Shown here piece after piece: positions 36,321 to 45,520 of a DNA stretch of 64,000 nt. The notes beneath the pieces were generated by a model. It made no database searches. It was not told where the DNA came from and saw nothing but the letters and a program-made list of their open reading frames with translations. Every line of letters starts with the position of its first letter. Positions within the stretch are counted from its first letter, which is position 1. Origin of the DNA: Janthinobacterium silvisoli (lineage in GTDB: Bacteria; Pseudomonadota; Gammaproteobacteria; Burkholderiales; Burkholderiaceae_D). A program made the translations under genes and the position numbers. Location of the stretch: the NCBI RefSeq assembly GCF_014200725.1, contig NZ_JACHCL010000001.1, forward strand, positions 2,108,001 to 2,172,000, in the 5' to 3' direction.

Positions 36321-38882
36321 CTAGCGCACCCGCGCCAGCCCGGGCGGGTTGACCATCCAGTAATGCTGGAAGGCCAGGCGGATGTTGTCGCGCAGTTCGG
36401 TGTCGTCCCAGGGTTTGGTATAAAAACGGTAGATGGCGCCCCGGTTGATCGAATCGAGTACCGCTTCGAGGCCCGTATAGCCGGACAGGATGATGCGGAT
36501 GGTTTCCGGGTACAGCTCCTTGACCTTGCTGAGAAACTCGGTGCCGCTCATGCTGGGCATGCGCTGGTCGCAGACGATCACGTGCACGCGGTGCAGCGCC
36601 AGCATTTCAAAACCTTCCGATGGCGTGCTCGCAGTCAGGATCTGGTAGCCGTCGGGTCGGAACAGCCGGTGCAAAGATGACAGCACGTTGACGTCGTCAT
36701 CGACGATCAGCAAGGTTTGCGCCGCTTGTGCGGCCGGATCATGGCCGAGCGCCAGGCCAGCGCCGGCGGCGATCATCTGCCCCAGTTCCAGCGCGGGCAG
36801 GGCGCGGCTGAAATAAAAACCCTGGATTTCATCGCAGCGGTTGCGCCGCAGGTATTCCAGTTGCGGGCGTGACTCCACACCCTCGGCCACCACGCTCAGT
36901 TTCAGGCTGTGCGCCATGCTGATGATGGCCAGCGCGATGGCCGCATCGTTCGGATTATTGGTGATATTGCGCACGAAGGCGATGTCGATCTTCAGCTTGT
37001 CGATCGGGAAGCGCTGCAGATAGGCCAGACTGGAATAGCCGGTGCCGAAATCGTCGATGGTCACCTTCACGCCGATTTTTTTCAGTTTGCCCAGCACGAC
37101 GATGGTGCGCTCGGCATTCGACATCAGCGCCGTTTCCGTCAATTCGAGTTCCAGCAGCTCGGCCGGCACCTGGTGCAGCGCCAGCGCGCGCGTCACCTCG
37201 CCTTCCAGGTCGCCTTCGGCAAACTGGCGGCTCGACACATTCACCGCCACGTGCACAGGGCCCACCTCGCTATCGCGCCATTGCGCTATCTGGCGGCAGG
37301 CCGCCTGGATCACCCAGGCGCCCACGCGCACGATCAGGCCGGTGTCTTCCAGCACCGGCACGAATTCAGCGGGCGCGACCAGGCCATAACCGGGGCGCCG
37401 CCAGCGCAGCAGCGCTTCCACACCGCTGATGCGGCCCGTGCGCAAGTCCACCTTGGGCTGGTAGTACAGGATGAATTGCTGGTGTTCCAGTGCATGGCGC
37501 AAAGCCAGTTCCAGGTCCAGCCGCGCCAGCACCTGCACATTCATGCCGGCCGTGAAGAAGCGGTAGCCATCGCGCCCCGCCTGCTTGGCGCCGCCCATCG
37601 CCGTATTGGCGTACTTGATCAGCGTTTCCGGGTCAGTGGCGTCGTCGGGATATATGGCGATGCCGATACTGGCCGTCAAAGTAGCCGGGTGGCCGTGCAA
37701 GTCAAATGGCGCGCGCAATGCTTCGCGCACCTGGTTGGCTACCATTACCGCTTCCTGCTGGTTGCGGCTCATCGTCAGGATCAGCGCAAACTCGTCATTA
37801 CCCAGCCGCCCCACCGTATCGCGCAGGCGCACGCATCCGACCAGGCGGTTGCTGAACTGACGCAGCAATTCGTCGCCAAGCGCCGCGCCCAGGGTGTCGT
37901 TGATGCTCTTGAAGCGGTCAAGCGCGATGAACAGTACCACGATGCGCCAGGCTTTTTCCTGCGCCAGCTCGAGCGCCTGGCGCAAGGTCTGGTAAAACAG
38001 GCCCCGGTTCGGCAGCCCCGTCAGGCTGTCGTAGTGCGCCAGTTGCTTGAGCCGTTCCTGCGTTTGCCGCCGCTCGCTGATATCGCGCGCCACGGCGATC
38101 AGCAGCAGGCTGCGCGGACCGTCGAAACCCGCCTCCACCGGTGCCTGCGCATGCCAGTGCCAGCCCAGCTCCACGGGCACCATGCTCAGGTCACGCCGTA
38201 GCAATTCGCACTCGATCAGCTCGGGCGCCAGGTGCAACAGGCCATCAAGCGGCGCCGGCGGCGGTCTGGGCAGCAGCTCGCCTGGCGACAGCGACAACAG
38301 CTCGGCGCGCGTATGGCCCAGCAGGCGGCAAGCGCCATCGTTGACGTCGACCAGCGCCATGCCCATCACATCGATCAGGAAGATGGCGTCGCTGGTGGCG
38401 TCCATGGCGCCGCGGAAGCGCTGCAACTGCGCCGTACGCTGGGCCACGGTGCGTTCGAGCAGCCCGTTGTAATGGCGCGCGCTGCGGTGCAGCAGCCGCA
38501 CTTCGAGCATATTGCGGATGCGCGTAAGCACTTCCACGGCATCAAAGGGCTTGCTGAGAAAATCGCGCGCACCGGCCTCCAGCGCGGCCAGCTTGGCGTC
38601 GGGATCGGCGGCGATCACCAGCACTGGCAGATAGCCTTCCCGCTCGAACGGGCGCAGCGCATCCATGACTTCGTAGCCGCTCATGCCCGGCATCACCAGG
38701 TCGAGGATGATCAAGTCATACTGATGGTGCTGGTGCAGCCCGGCCACGGCGCGCGGGTCCAGCGTGCTGGTGACCGAGGTATAGCCGCCGCTTTCGAGCA
38801 AGTGTTCGAGCAGGCGCAGGTTCACTTCCTGGTCGTCGACGACGAGGATTTTTGCGCCATAGAGGTCGGCCTGGCTGATCAT
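36321..38882 (-). CDS. REC-PAS-GGDEF-EAL-REC cyclic-di-GMP signalling protein
   Basis: 853 residues. N-terminal receiver (D61), PAS (about 150-275), GGDEF domain with the altered motif GNDEF (361-365), EAL domain with E489-A490-L491, 'DDFGTGYSSL' (610-619) and 'ELTETALM', and a second receiver (D772) of the RpfG type at the C-terminus. The EAL residues look complete, so phosphodiesterase activity is likely; the substituted GGDEF may be inactive or act as a GTP sensor. Its ATG overlaps the stop of the upstream hybrid kinase (ATGA), so that kinase is the probable phosphate donor. Two receivers flanking the catalytic pair is uncommon. Confidence 0.93.
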   Translation of the reverse strand: MISQADLYGAKILVVDDQEVNLRLLEHLLESGGYTSVTSTLDPRAVAGLHQHHQYDLIILDLVMPGMSGYEVMDALRPFEREGYLPVLVIAADPDAKLAALEAGARDFLSKPFDAVEVLTRIRNMLEVRLLHRSARHYNGLLERTVAQRTAQLQRFRGAMDATSDAIFLIDVMGMALVDVNDGACRLLGHTRAELLSLSPGELLPRPPPAPLDGLLHLAPELIECELLRRDLSMVPVELGWHWHAQAPVEAGFDGPRSLLLIAVARDISERRQTQERLKQLAHYDSLTGLPNRGLFYQTLRQALELAQEKAWRIVVLFIALDRFKSINDTLGAALGDELLRQFSNRLVGCVRLRDTVGRLGNDEFALILTMSRNQQEAVMVANQVREALRAPFDLHGHPATLTASIGIAIYPDDATDPETLIKYANTAMGGAKQAGRDGYRFFTAGMNVQVLARLDLELALRHALEHQQFILYYQPKVDLRTGRISGVEALLRWRRPGYGLVAPAEFVPVLEDTGLIVRVGAWVIQAACRQIAQWRDSEVGPVHVAVNVSSRQFAEGDLEGEVTRALALHQVPAELLELELTETALMSNAERTIVVLGKLKKIGVKVTIDDFGTGYSSLAYLQRFPIDKLKIDIAFVRNITNNPNDAAIALAIISMAHSLKLSVVAEGVESRPQLEYLRRNRCDEIQGFYFSRALPALELGQMIAAGAGLALGHDPAAQAAQTLLIVDDDVNVLSSLHRLFRPDGYQILTASTPSEGFEMLALHRVHVIVCDQRMPSMSGTEFLSKVKELYPETIRIILSGYTGLEAVLDSINRGAIYRFYTKPWDDTELRDNIRLAFQHYWMVNPPGLARVR

Positions 38883-40918
38883 GGCGCACGCCCGCCTTTC
38901 TGCTGGCGCTGGCGGGCCACATAAGCGAGCGCGCTATTGATCGTCTCGCTGAATTCCTCCAGATTGATCGGCTTGGTCAGGTAGCGGTAAAAGCCCAGCG
39001 CCATGCTGCGTTCCACTTCGCCGGGCATGGCGTTGGCCGTCAGCGCAATCACCGGAATATGCGCCGTACGGTCATCGTCGCGCAGCAGCTGCAGCGCCTC
39101 GGTGCCGCTCACATCGGGCAGGTTGATATCCATAAGTATCAGTTGCGGCATATGCGTGCGCGCCATTTCCACACCCTGGCGTCCGTCTCGCGCCGTCAGC
39201 AGCCGCAGGCGCGGACAATAGCCGATGATTTCCTCGATCAGTGCCAGGTTGGCGGGATTGTCTTCCACGTACAGCACCGTCACAGGACCGCTGTTGTCAA
39301 ACAGCGCGCCAGCCAGGTCCGGCGGCACGCTCGATGACGACGGCCCGGGCAGGGCATCGACGGCGCGCAGTTCGATCCAGAAGGTGCTGCCCTCGCCCGG
39401 CTCGCTCGTCACGCCGATGCTGCCATCCATCAAATCCACCAGCCGCTTGGTCACTACCAGGCCGATGCCGCTACCCTCTTCCGTGCCGCCCTCCTGGCCC
39501 AGGCGGTTAAATGGCTGGAACAGCTGCGCCAATTGCTCGTCAGTGAGGCCGCTGCCCGTATCGTGCACGCTGATGCGCACCCGTCCACCGGCCTGCCCCT
39601 CGCCATCCCATTCACAATCGACGGACACGCGGCCATGCTCGCGGTTGTACTTGAGTGCATTCGACAGCAGGTTCAGCAATATCTGCTTGAGTCGCGTGCG
39701 GTCGGCCAGCACCGTCAGCGGACTCGCATCGGGAAACGTCATGGCGATGCCGCGCTGGCTAGCCAGCGGCGCGATCATGTCGCGGCATTCATCGAGGATG
39801 GCATGCAGGGCTACCGGTTCCAGCGACAGGGTGACGGTACCCGATTCCACCTTGGCCAGATCGAGGATTTCATTGATCAGGGTCAGCAGATGGCGGCCAG
39901 ACTTGAGGATATGCCCGGCGAATTCCTTCTTTTGCGCCAGGGTCGAAGGCAGGCGGTCGGAACTGAGGATTTGCGCAAAGCCGAGGATAGCGTTGAGCGG
40001 CGTGCGCAATTCATGGCTCATCGATGAAAGGAAAGCCGACTTGGCATAATTGGCGCTGCGCGCCTCCTCCATCGCCATCGCCAGCTCGCCATTGGTCAGT
40101 TCGAGCTGCATCGTGCGCTCATGCACGCGCACTTCCAGCTGCTGGTTCAGGCGCATGATTTCCTGCTGCGCCTGGGCGCGTTGCCCAGCTTCGCGCGCCA
40201 GTTCCACGTTCGAACTTTCCAGCGCATGCGTGCGCAGTTCGATTTCGGCCAGCATTTTATTGAATGAATCGACCAATTGCGCCACCTCGTCCGAACTGAG
40301 CTTGCGCGCGCGGCGCGAATAGTCGCGCGTCTCGATCACTTCCCGGGCCACGTCGGCGATATCGAGGATGGGCTGGGTAATCATGTAATCGAGGCGGCGC
40401 AGCAGCAGCAAGGCCACCAGCAGCGCCAGCACCGTCACGCCCAGCGCGATGGCCAGGTAGTCGGCCGTGCGGCCGGCCAGTTCGTAATCGGCGCGCAGGT
40501 AAACAGTACCCAGCAATTCGCCATTGTCGACGATAGACCTGAACAGTTCGACCGAATTGGCATCGATCCGTTCCCCTTCGATGCCGGCCCGTGCCGGCAA
40601 CGCTGCAGTGCGGTTATTGGCCTGGTAGCTGGCAAACAGGCTGCCGTCGGCACGGTACAGGGCGCCGGCTGTCACGCGTGGACGAATGCGCATCAGGTTC
40701 AGGTTCTCCAGCGCCAGGCGCTGGTCGTCGAAGGCCAGCGCGGCCGAACTCATATGCCCCAGCAGTTCGGCCTGGGTGCTGATGTCGGCCAGCAAGTTGC
40801 GGTGGTAGGCGCGCAAATCGAAGATGACGATGGTGCCCAGCGATATGACGAGCGCCACCAGGGTGGTCAGCAAGACCACCGACATCAGCTTGTGGCGGAT
40901 GGAGCGCAGGCGCAGCAT
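38879..40918 (-). CDS. Hybrid histidine kinase with CHASE8-like sensor domain
   Basis: 679 residues: membrane helix (11-33), periplasmic domain (about 35-150) with 'STQAELLGHMSSAALAFDDQRLALENLN' typical of CHASE8, second helix (155-173), HAMP, coiled coil, HisKA with H302 in 'SHELRTPLNA', HATPase, and a receiver with D597. CHASE8 is also the sensor domain of the diguanylate cyclase YfiN, which the periplasmic protein YfiR inhibits; a YfiR homologue is encoded 2 bases upstream. It is therefore reasonable that YfiR gates this kinase. Output probably passes to the REC-PAS-GGDEF-EAL-REC protein. Confidence 0.93.
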   Translation of the reverse strand: MLRLRSIRHKLMSVVLLTTLVALVISLGTIVIFDLRAYHRNLLADISTQAELLGHMSSAALAFDDQRLALENLNLMRIRPRVTAGALYRADGSLFASYQANNRTAALPARAGIEGERIDANSVELFRSIVDNGELLGTVYLRADYELAGRTADYLAIALGVTVLALLVALLLLRRLDYMITQPILDIADVAREVIETRDYSRRARKLSSDEVAQLVDSFNKMLAEIELRTHALESSNVELAREAGQRAQAQQEIMRLNQQLEVRVHERTMQLELTNGELAMAMEEARSANYAKSAFLSSMSHELRTPLNAILGFAQILSSDRLPSTLAQKKEFAGHILKSGRHLLTLINEILDLAKVESGTVTLSLEPVALHAILDECRDMIAPLASQRGIAMTFPDASPLTVLADRTRLKQILLNLLSNALKYNREHGRVSVDCEWDGEGQAGGRVRISVHDTGSGLTDEQLAQLFQPFNRLGQEGGTEEGSGIGLVVTKRLVDLMDGSIGVTSEPGEGSTFWIELRAVDALPGPSSSSVPPDLAGALFDNSGPVTVLYVEDNPANLALIEEIIGYCPRLRLLTARDGRQGVEMARTHMPQLILMDINLPDVSGTEALQLLRDDDRTAHIPVIALTANAMPGEVERSMALGFYRYLTKPINLEEFSETINSALAYVARQRQQKGGRAP

Positions 40919-40920
40919 GC

Positions 40921-41460
40921 TCAGGCGCCCCCCGTCTGTACGCGGTAGGCGGTCAGCAGCATGCGCGCGCTGATGCGGATATGCGCCTGCCCCACCGGTT
41001 TCAGGGCCACGTCGAAGCGTACCCGGTCGTCCGTCACCACAAAATTGATCATGCTGCCCATCGCATGGACCTCATCCGAATCGGACACCGTCAACAGCGC
41101 CAGGCCGCGGCTGGCGGCCAGCATCTCTTGTGCCAGCGCCTTGTCCAGCCCTCCCAGGTACAGCACATGCAGACCCGTCAGCGGCTCGCCGCGGCGGACT
41201 TTTTTTACTTGTACTACACGCCCGTTCACGCTATGCCCGGCCACGCTGGTTTCCAGCTGCTCGGCCAGCGCGGTGTCGCCGGCCACGCCGATCAGCAGCG
41301 GACTGTCGGGCCGCGCGAAACTGCCATCGGGCCACTCGACAAAACTGGCAAACTTGTACAGATAGTCAGCCTTGACCTGGCGCTCCTGCAGCGACGGCGC
41401 CTGTGCCCGCGCCACGGCACACGCCATGACCAGCAGAAAAAATAAGCAGCACAGCCGCAT
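40921..41460 (-). CDS. YfiR-family periplasmic protein (DUF4154)
   Basis: 179 residues from ATG 41460; ATG 41496 would add 12. A signal peptide ends near 'ARAQA' (residue 20). 'VKADYLYKFASFVEWPDG' and 'GLHVLYLGGLDKALAQEMLAASRGLALLTVSD' are the YfiR/DUF4154 hallmarks, and 'GSMINFVVTDDRVRFDV' closes the fold. In Pseudomonas YfiR binds and represses the CHASE8 cyclase YfiN; redox or envelope stress releases it. Here the partner is a CHASE8 hybrid kinase. First gene of a three-gene operon with 2-base and overlapping junctions. Confidence 0.88.
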   Translation of the reverse strand: MRLCCLFFLLVMACAVARAQAPSLQERQVKADYLYKFASFVEWPDGSFARPDSPLLIGVAGDTALAEQLETSVAGHSVNGRVVQVKKVRRGEPLTGLHVLYLGGLDKALAQEMLAASRGLALLTVSDSDEVHAMGSMINFVVTDDRVRFDVALKPVGQAHIRISARMLLTAYRVQTGGA

Positions 41461-41774
41461 GGGTATGCAGATGTGCAGGCGCACCCTGCCTTTCATATGA
41501 TCAGACAATTGCCGGCAGGTGCAGTTCAGAAGTGCCATGACAAACGCATCAAATCCTACGTTAGAGGCCCAGGGCAAGCCAGCGAACGGCCAGATGGGGC
41601 GATGCCGGCCAGCTTGCGACACCACAGCCGGCCGGTCAGGGTTTACTGTCAAATGCATAAAAGAGTGTACGCATTTTCGCTGTTAGCGGGGAAAGTTTCT
41701 TGTACCGCGCGCAAGCAGGGTGGGAGAGCCGTGATACAGTCTTGCTCCATCTTTCCCCGCTTCAGGAGCAACGC

Positions 41775-42257
41775 ATGCACAACGATATCTTCAGCCTGTC
41801 CAGCCAGGTGGGACTGGCCTTGCAGGCAAAAGGATGGCTGCTGGCAACAGCTGAATCGTGCACGGGCGGCGGCGTGGCGCAAGCCGTCACGGACATCGCC
41901 GGCTCGTCCGCCTGGTTCGAACGCGGCTTCGTTACCTATAGCAATGCCGCCAAGACAGACTTGCTGAATGTGCCGGCCGCCCTGATCGCCGAGGTGGGCG
42001 CCGTCAGCGAAGAGGTCGCCGCCGCCATGGCCGAAGGCGCGCTGGCCAATAGCGACACCCAGGTGGCCGTGTCCACCACCGGTATCGCCGGCCCCGGTGG
42101 CGCCGTACCGGGCAAGCCGGTCGGCACCGTATGTTTCGGCTGGGCCCATGGCGCCATCGTCCATACGGAGCGGCTGGTGTTTGCCGGCGACCGCCAGGCC
42201 GTGCGCGAACAGGCTATCGCCCATGCGCTGCAAGGTTTGCTACGGTTTATCAAGTAG
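41775..42257 (+). CDS. pncC: Nicotinamide-nucleotide amidohydrolase (CinA C-terminal type)
   Basis: 160 residues, equal to the stand-alone PncC/YgaD form. 'LATAESCTGGGVAQAVTDIAGSSAWFERGFVTYSN' holds the catalytic Ser-containing loop, and 'VSTTGIAGPGGAVPGKPVGTVCFG' is the second signature. It deamidates NMN to NaMN in pyridine-nucleotide recycling. ATG 41775 has CAGGAG at ideal spacing. Convergent with the GGDEF gene, separated by 2 bases. Confidence 0.93.
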   Translation: MHNDIFSLSSQVGLALQAKGWLLATAESCTGGGVAQAVTDIAGSSAWFERGFVTYSNAAKTDLLNVPAALIAEVGAVSEEVAAAMAEGALANSDTQVAVSTTGIAGPGGAVPGKPVGTVCFGWAHGAIVHTERLVFAGDRQAVREQAIAHALQGLLRFIK

Positions 42258-42259
42258 GT

Positions 42260-44110
42260 TTATTGCGCGGCCAGTGCCCGGTCGCGGCCGGCCAGCTTGG
42301 CCGCATACAGGGCGCTGTCGGCGCGCGTCAGCAAGGCATGGCGGTCAAAGCCGTGGCGCGGATATTCGGCAATGCCCGCTGAAAAGGTACAGCCAGACAG
42401 ACTGTGCGGCGCCTGCCGTATCTGCAGCCGGCGGTACAGCGCGGCGATCGCATCGACCTTGTGCGAGGCGATCACGCTGTCGGCGTCGCGCAGCAGCAAG
42501 CAGAACTCTTCACCGCCATAGCGGCACAGCATGTCGCTGCCGCGCAACTGGCTTTCCACCAGGCGCGCAAACTGGATCAGCACTTCATCGCCGAAGTTAT
42601 GTCCATAGGTATCGTTGACGCGCTTGAAGAAATCGAGGTCGATCAGCACGATGGCCAGCGGCACCTGTGCCCCCGCCTCCTGCAGGATAGCGTTCAGGCT
42701 GTTTTCAAAGTAGCGGCGGTTGTACAAGCCCGTCAGGTGATCGCGCATGGCCTGTTCCTTCAGGCTGTCTTGCAGCGCACTGACATGCAGGATCTGGTGC
42801 GCCAGCTCGCGGTTCAGATGTTCCAGCTTGGCATTTTCCGATTCGCGCGCAGCCTGCAGTTCCAGCGCCGTGTCGCGCTCGGCCTTCAGGCTGGACATTT
42901 CCTTTTCCAGATTGCGCATCAATATGCGCGAAGCGCGCGCCGACTTGCTGCTGGCCTCGTACGCGGCCTGGTATTGCTGCAGAAAACCATATGCCAGCTG
43001 CCACTGCCCCAGGCGGGCATTGATATCGGCCAGTCCCCGCAAGATCTGCTGCTGGTGAAACGGGTTGCGCGTCCAGCTCAGCAAGTCGTGCGCCTGCGTC
43101 AGCGAAACGATCGCGCGCGCCGGCTCGCCGCCCTGCAGGTCGAGCTTGCCGCGCACCAGCCAGGCATGCATCTGCTCTTCCAGGTCCTGGCCCTGGCGCG
43201 CATAGTCTTCGGCGCGCAGCAGCAATTGCTGGGCCTGTTCTGGCCGCTGCAGCAGGATGGTGGCATGGGCCGCGATGCAAAATAGAAAAGCGCGGATGGC
43301 CAGGTCTTCTTCGGGCCACTCATAAAACGGTTCGACCAGCGCCAGCGCTTCGGCCGGCTTGCCGGTGGTGAGCAGGCACATGGCCAGGTTGGCCGAGACG
43401 ATGGTTTGCTGGTATTTCAGCTTTTGCGTGCCGATGATGTCGAGCGCTTCAACCAGCAGGGGAATGGCGTCTTCATCATTGCCCAGGTCATGCTGCGACG
43501 AGGCCAGGTTCGACAGGCTGTTGACGCGGTGGGCGGATGTGCCAAAGCGTTCGGCAATATCGAGCGCCAGCAGGAAGTTGCGCGGCCCTTCCTGCGTATC
43601 GCCACGGTTCAGCGCATCGACACCAAGCCGGCCATACAGCATGAATTTATGCAGGGAATCGGGAATCTGCGCGGCCAGCTCGCGCGCCAGCAGGAAATGC
43701 TGTTCGGCGATGGCAAACTCGCCGCGCCGGCTGGCATACGCGCCTTGCAAGGTGGCCACACCCATGGCGCCTTCCAGGTCGCCGCACTGCAAAAAATGCG
43801 TTTGCGCCATATCGCACGGCGGCTCTGCTTCGCCTGCGTAGTACGCCAGCCAGCAGCGGTTGAGTTCGGCGTAAGCGCTGCCGCGCGCATACTGCCGCTG
43901 GCGCGCGGCAGCCAGCGCCATCTGCACCAGCCGCCGCGCCTGGCGGCGATTACCGACCAGGCAAGACAATCCCTGCAAATTCAAGCGGTCTATATCGGCT
44001 TTATCGAGACTGGATATCGGCACTGCATCCCCGTTCACATGCTGGTCACGCAAAAAATTGCCCTGCAACAATGGTATCCTCACTAACATCATAACCAGAT
44101 TCACTGGCAT
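42260..44110 (-). CDS. TPR-containing diguanylate cyclase
   Basis: About 616 residues; the start is uncertain among 44119 (TTG), 44110 and 44092/44089 (ATG), none with a good ribosome site. The N-terminal 370 residues form TPR-like helical repeats without membrane segments ('LLVEALDIIGTQKLKYQQTIVSANLAMCLLTTGKPAEALAL'). A coiled coil links to a GGDEF domain with the active 'RYGGEEFCLLL' and 'IDLDFFKRVNDTYGH'. It should make cyclic-di-GMP in the cytosol, with the TPR domain sensing a protein or peptide. Single-gene unit. Confidence 0.9.
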   Translation of the reverse strand: MPVNLVMMLVRIPLLQGNFLRDQHVNGDAVPISSLDKADIDRLNLQGLSCLVGNRRQARRLVQMALAAARQRQYARGSAYAELNRCWLAYYAGEAEPPCDMAQTHFLQCGDLEGAMGVATLQGAYASRRGEFAIAEQHFLLARELAAQIPDSLHKFMLYGRLGVDALNRGDTQEGPRNFLLALDIAERFGTSAHRVNSLSNLASSQHDLGNDEDAIPLLVEALDIIGTQKLKYQQTIVSANLAMCLLTTGKPAEALALVEPFYEWPEEDLAIRAFLFCIAAHATILLQRPEQAQQLLLRAEDYARQGQDLEEQMHAWLVRGKLDLQGGEPARAIVSLTQAHDLLSWTRNPFHQQQILRGLADINARLGQWQLAYGFLQQYQAAYEASSKSARASRILMRNLEKEMSSLKAERDTALELQAARESENAKLEHLNRELAHQILHVSALQDSLKEQAMRDHLTGLYNRRYFENSLNAILQEAGAQVPLAIVLIDLDFFKRVNDTYGHNFGDEVLIQFARLVESQLRGSDMLCRYGGEEFCLLLRDADSVIASHKVDAIAALYRRLQIRQAPHSLSGCTFSAGIAEYPRHGFDRHALLTRADSALYAAKLAGRDRALAAQ

Positions 44111-44381
44111 CCATGGCAACTTTGCAAATCATTGTGGTAAAAATGCACGTCACAGCGAACACAAGTGGTAGTGCAGCCATCATCGCTGCGGTTGCCTAAC
44201 AGATAAAAAAGACTTATTCTCAACAATCGCCAGCCGCCCGCCTGTCCCTATTCATGTCCCCTCGCTTTTTCTCTTCACCTTGCCTGCCAGCATTACGTCT
44301 GATGCGGCCAGCCGTGTGCGGACATGACAGGGACGGCACTGCTGGCACGTAAATTTGACGCAACAACTTGGAGTAGTCGCA

Positions 44382-45110
44382 ATGCAAAACACGGTACATT
44401 TCATCCTGCAGGGCAAAGGCGGCATCGGCAAGACGCTGGTCTCGACGCTGCTGGCGCAATGGATAGGCGGCAAGGATGGCGCGCCCCTGCGCTGCTACGA
44501 CACCGACCAGGAGAACGCCACCTTTTCGCGCTACAAGGCAATGAACGTCAAGCATGTGCCGGTGATGACCGATACGCGCAATATCGACCCGAAACGTTTT
44601 GACGCGCTGATGATCGATATCCTGGAAGAAGACGGCAACTGCGTGGTCGACAATGGCGCCAATACCTTTTCACCGCTGATGGGCTACCTGCTGGAAAACG
44701 ATTGCTTTTCGCTGCTGGAAGAATCGGGCCGCAAGGTGTATATCCACACCATCGTGGGCGGCGGCGACACCCTGCACGACACGGCCACCGGCTTTGTCGC
44801 CACGGCCCGCTCCACCAATGTGCCGCTGGTGCTATGGCAAAACGAACACTTCGGCCTGCTGCAATCGGCGTCGGGCAAGCAATTCATGGAATCGCAGTCG
44901 TATGCCGACAACCGCGCGCGCGTCAAAGGCAGTATTACCTTGAGTCAGCGCAATCCCGACACCTTCGGCGCCGATGTGAAAAAAATGAATACGGCGCGCC
45001 TGACGATGCAGGAAGTGCTGTCGAATGAGAAATTCAACATCATGGAAAAACAGCGCATCAAGGTCGTTTACCGCGACATCTTTGAACAACTCGACAAGGT
45101 GCAATGGTAG
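44382..45110 (+). CDS. TraL-like P-loop ATPase (ParA/MinD superfamily)
   Basis: 242 residues from ATG 44382 (GGAG 8 bases upstream). The deviant Walker A 'LQGKGGIGKTLVS' (11-18) and 'CYDTDQENATFSRYKAMNVKHV', 'CVVDNGANTFSPLMGYLLEND' and 'VYIHTIVGGGDTLHDTATGF' follow RP4/IncP TraL closely as I recall it. TraL is a non-essential ATPase of the IncP transfer region. Here no relaxase, coupling protein or mating-pair genes are near, so it is a chromosomal orphan or has a new job. The next gene overlaps and resembles TraM. Confidence 0.75.
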   Translation: MQNTVHFILQGKGGIGKTLVSTLLAQWIGGKDGAPLRCYDTDQENATFSRYKAMNVKHVPVMTDTRNIDPKRFDALMIDILEEDGNCVVDNGANTFSPLMGYLLENDCFSLLEESGRKVYIHTIVGGGDTLHDTATGFVATARSTNVPLVLWQNEHFGLLQSASGKQFMESQSYADNRARVKGSITLSQRNPDTFGADVKKMNTARLTMQEVLSNEKFNIMEKQRIKVVYRDIFEQLDKVQW

Positions 45111-45502
45111 TGGACCAGCATAAACTGCGCAGCCATGTGTTCGACAAGACGGGCATCAAGATCGACGTTGACGACCCGATATTTGCGCTGGTAGCGCTGA
45201 ACGAAGCCGTGCTGGCCGAAACCGTCACACGCCAGCTGGCCCAGCTTGATGCGGCCACGCAAGCGCTGGCGGCGCAGGCGCGCGCGGCGGGCGGCTTGCC
45301 GCCGCTGATAGACGGACCAGCGCCAGCCGCCACGCCCACGTCAACGTCCACGGCCTGGTTCACGCCGCGCGAATGGCGCTTGCTGGGTGCAGCGGCCATC
45401 GTTGCCATCAGCTGCTCGCTGCTGGTGCTGTGCGGCGCAGCTATGCTGTACCAGCCTTCCCCCGCATCGCCGGCAACACAAGTAAAAAATACCTCCTCCT
45501 AA
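45104..45502 (+). CDS. TraM-like small membrane protein
   Basis: 132 residues. The start 'LRSHVFDKTGIKIDVDDPIFALVALNEAVLAE' fits the TraM-type pattern of a KTG ... DDPxFALVxLN block found next to TraL in IncP-like transfer regions. A Pro/Thr-rich linker and one membrane helix (about 93-116) follow. It overlaps the TraL-like gene by 7 bases, so the two are translated together and probably interact: an ATPase and its membrane anchor. The M16 peptidase gene starts 19 bases later and could be in the same transcript. Confidence 0.65.
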   Translation: MVVDQHKLRSHVFDKTGIKIDVDDPIFALVALNEAVLAETVTRQLAQLDAATQALAAQARAAGGLPPLIDGPAPAATPTSTSTAWFTPREWRLLGAAAIVAISCSLLVLCGAAMLYQPSPASPATQVKNTSS

Positions 45503-45520
45503 CCCCACCTGGAAGCACGC

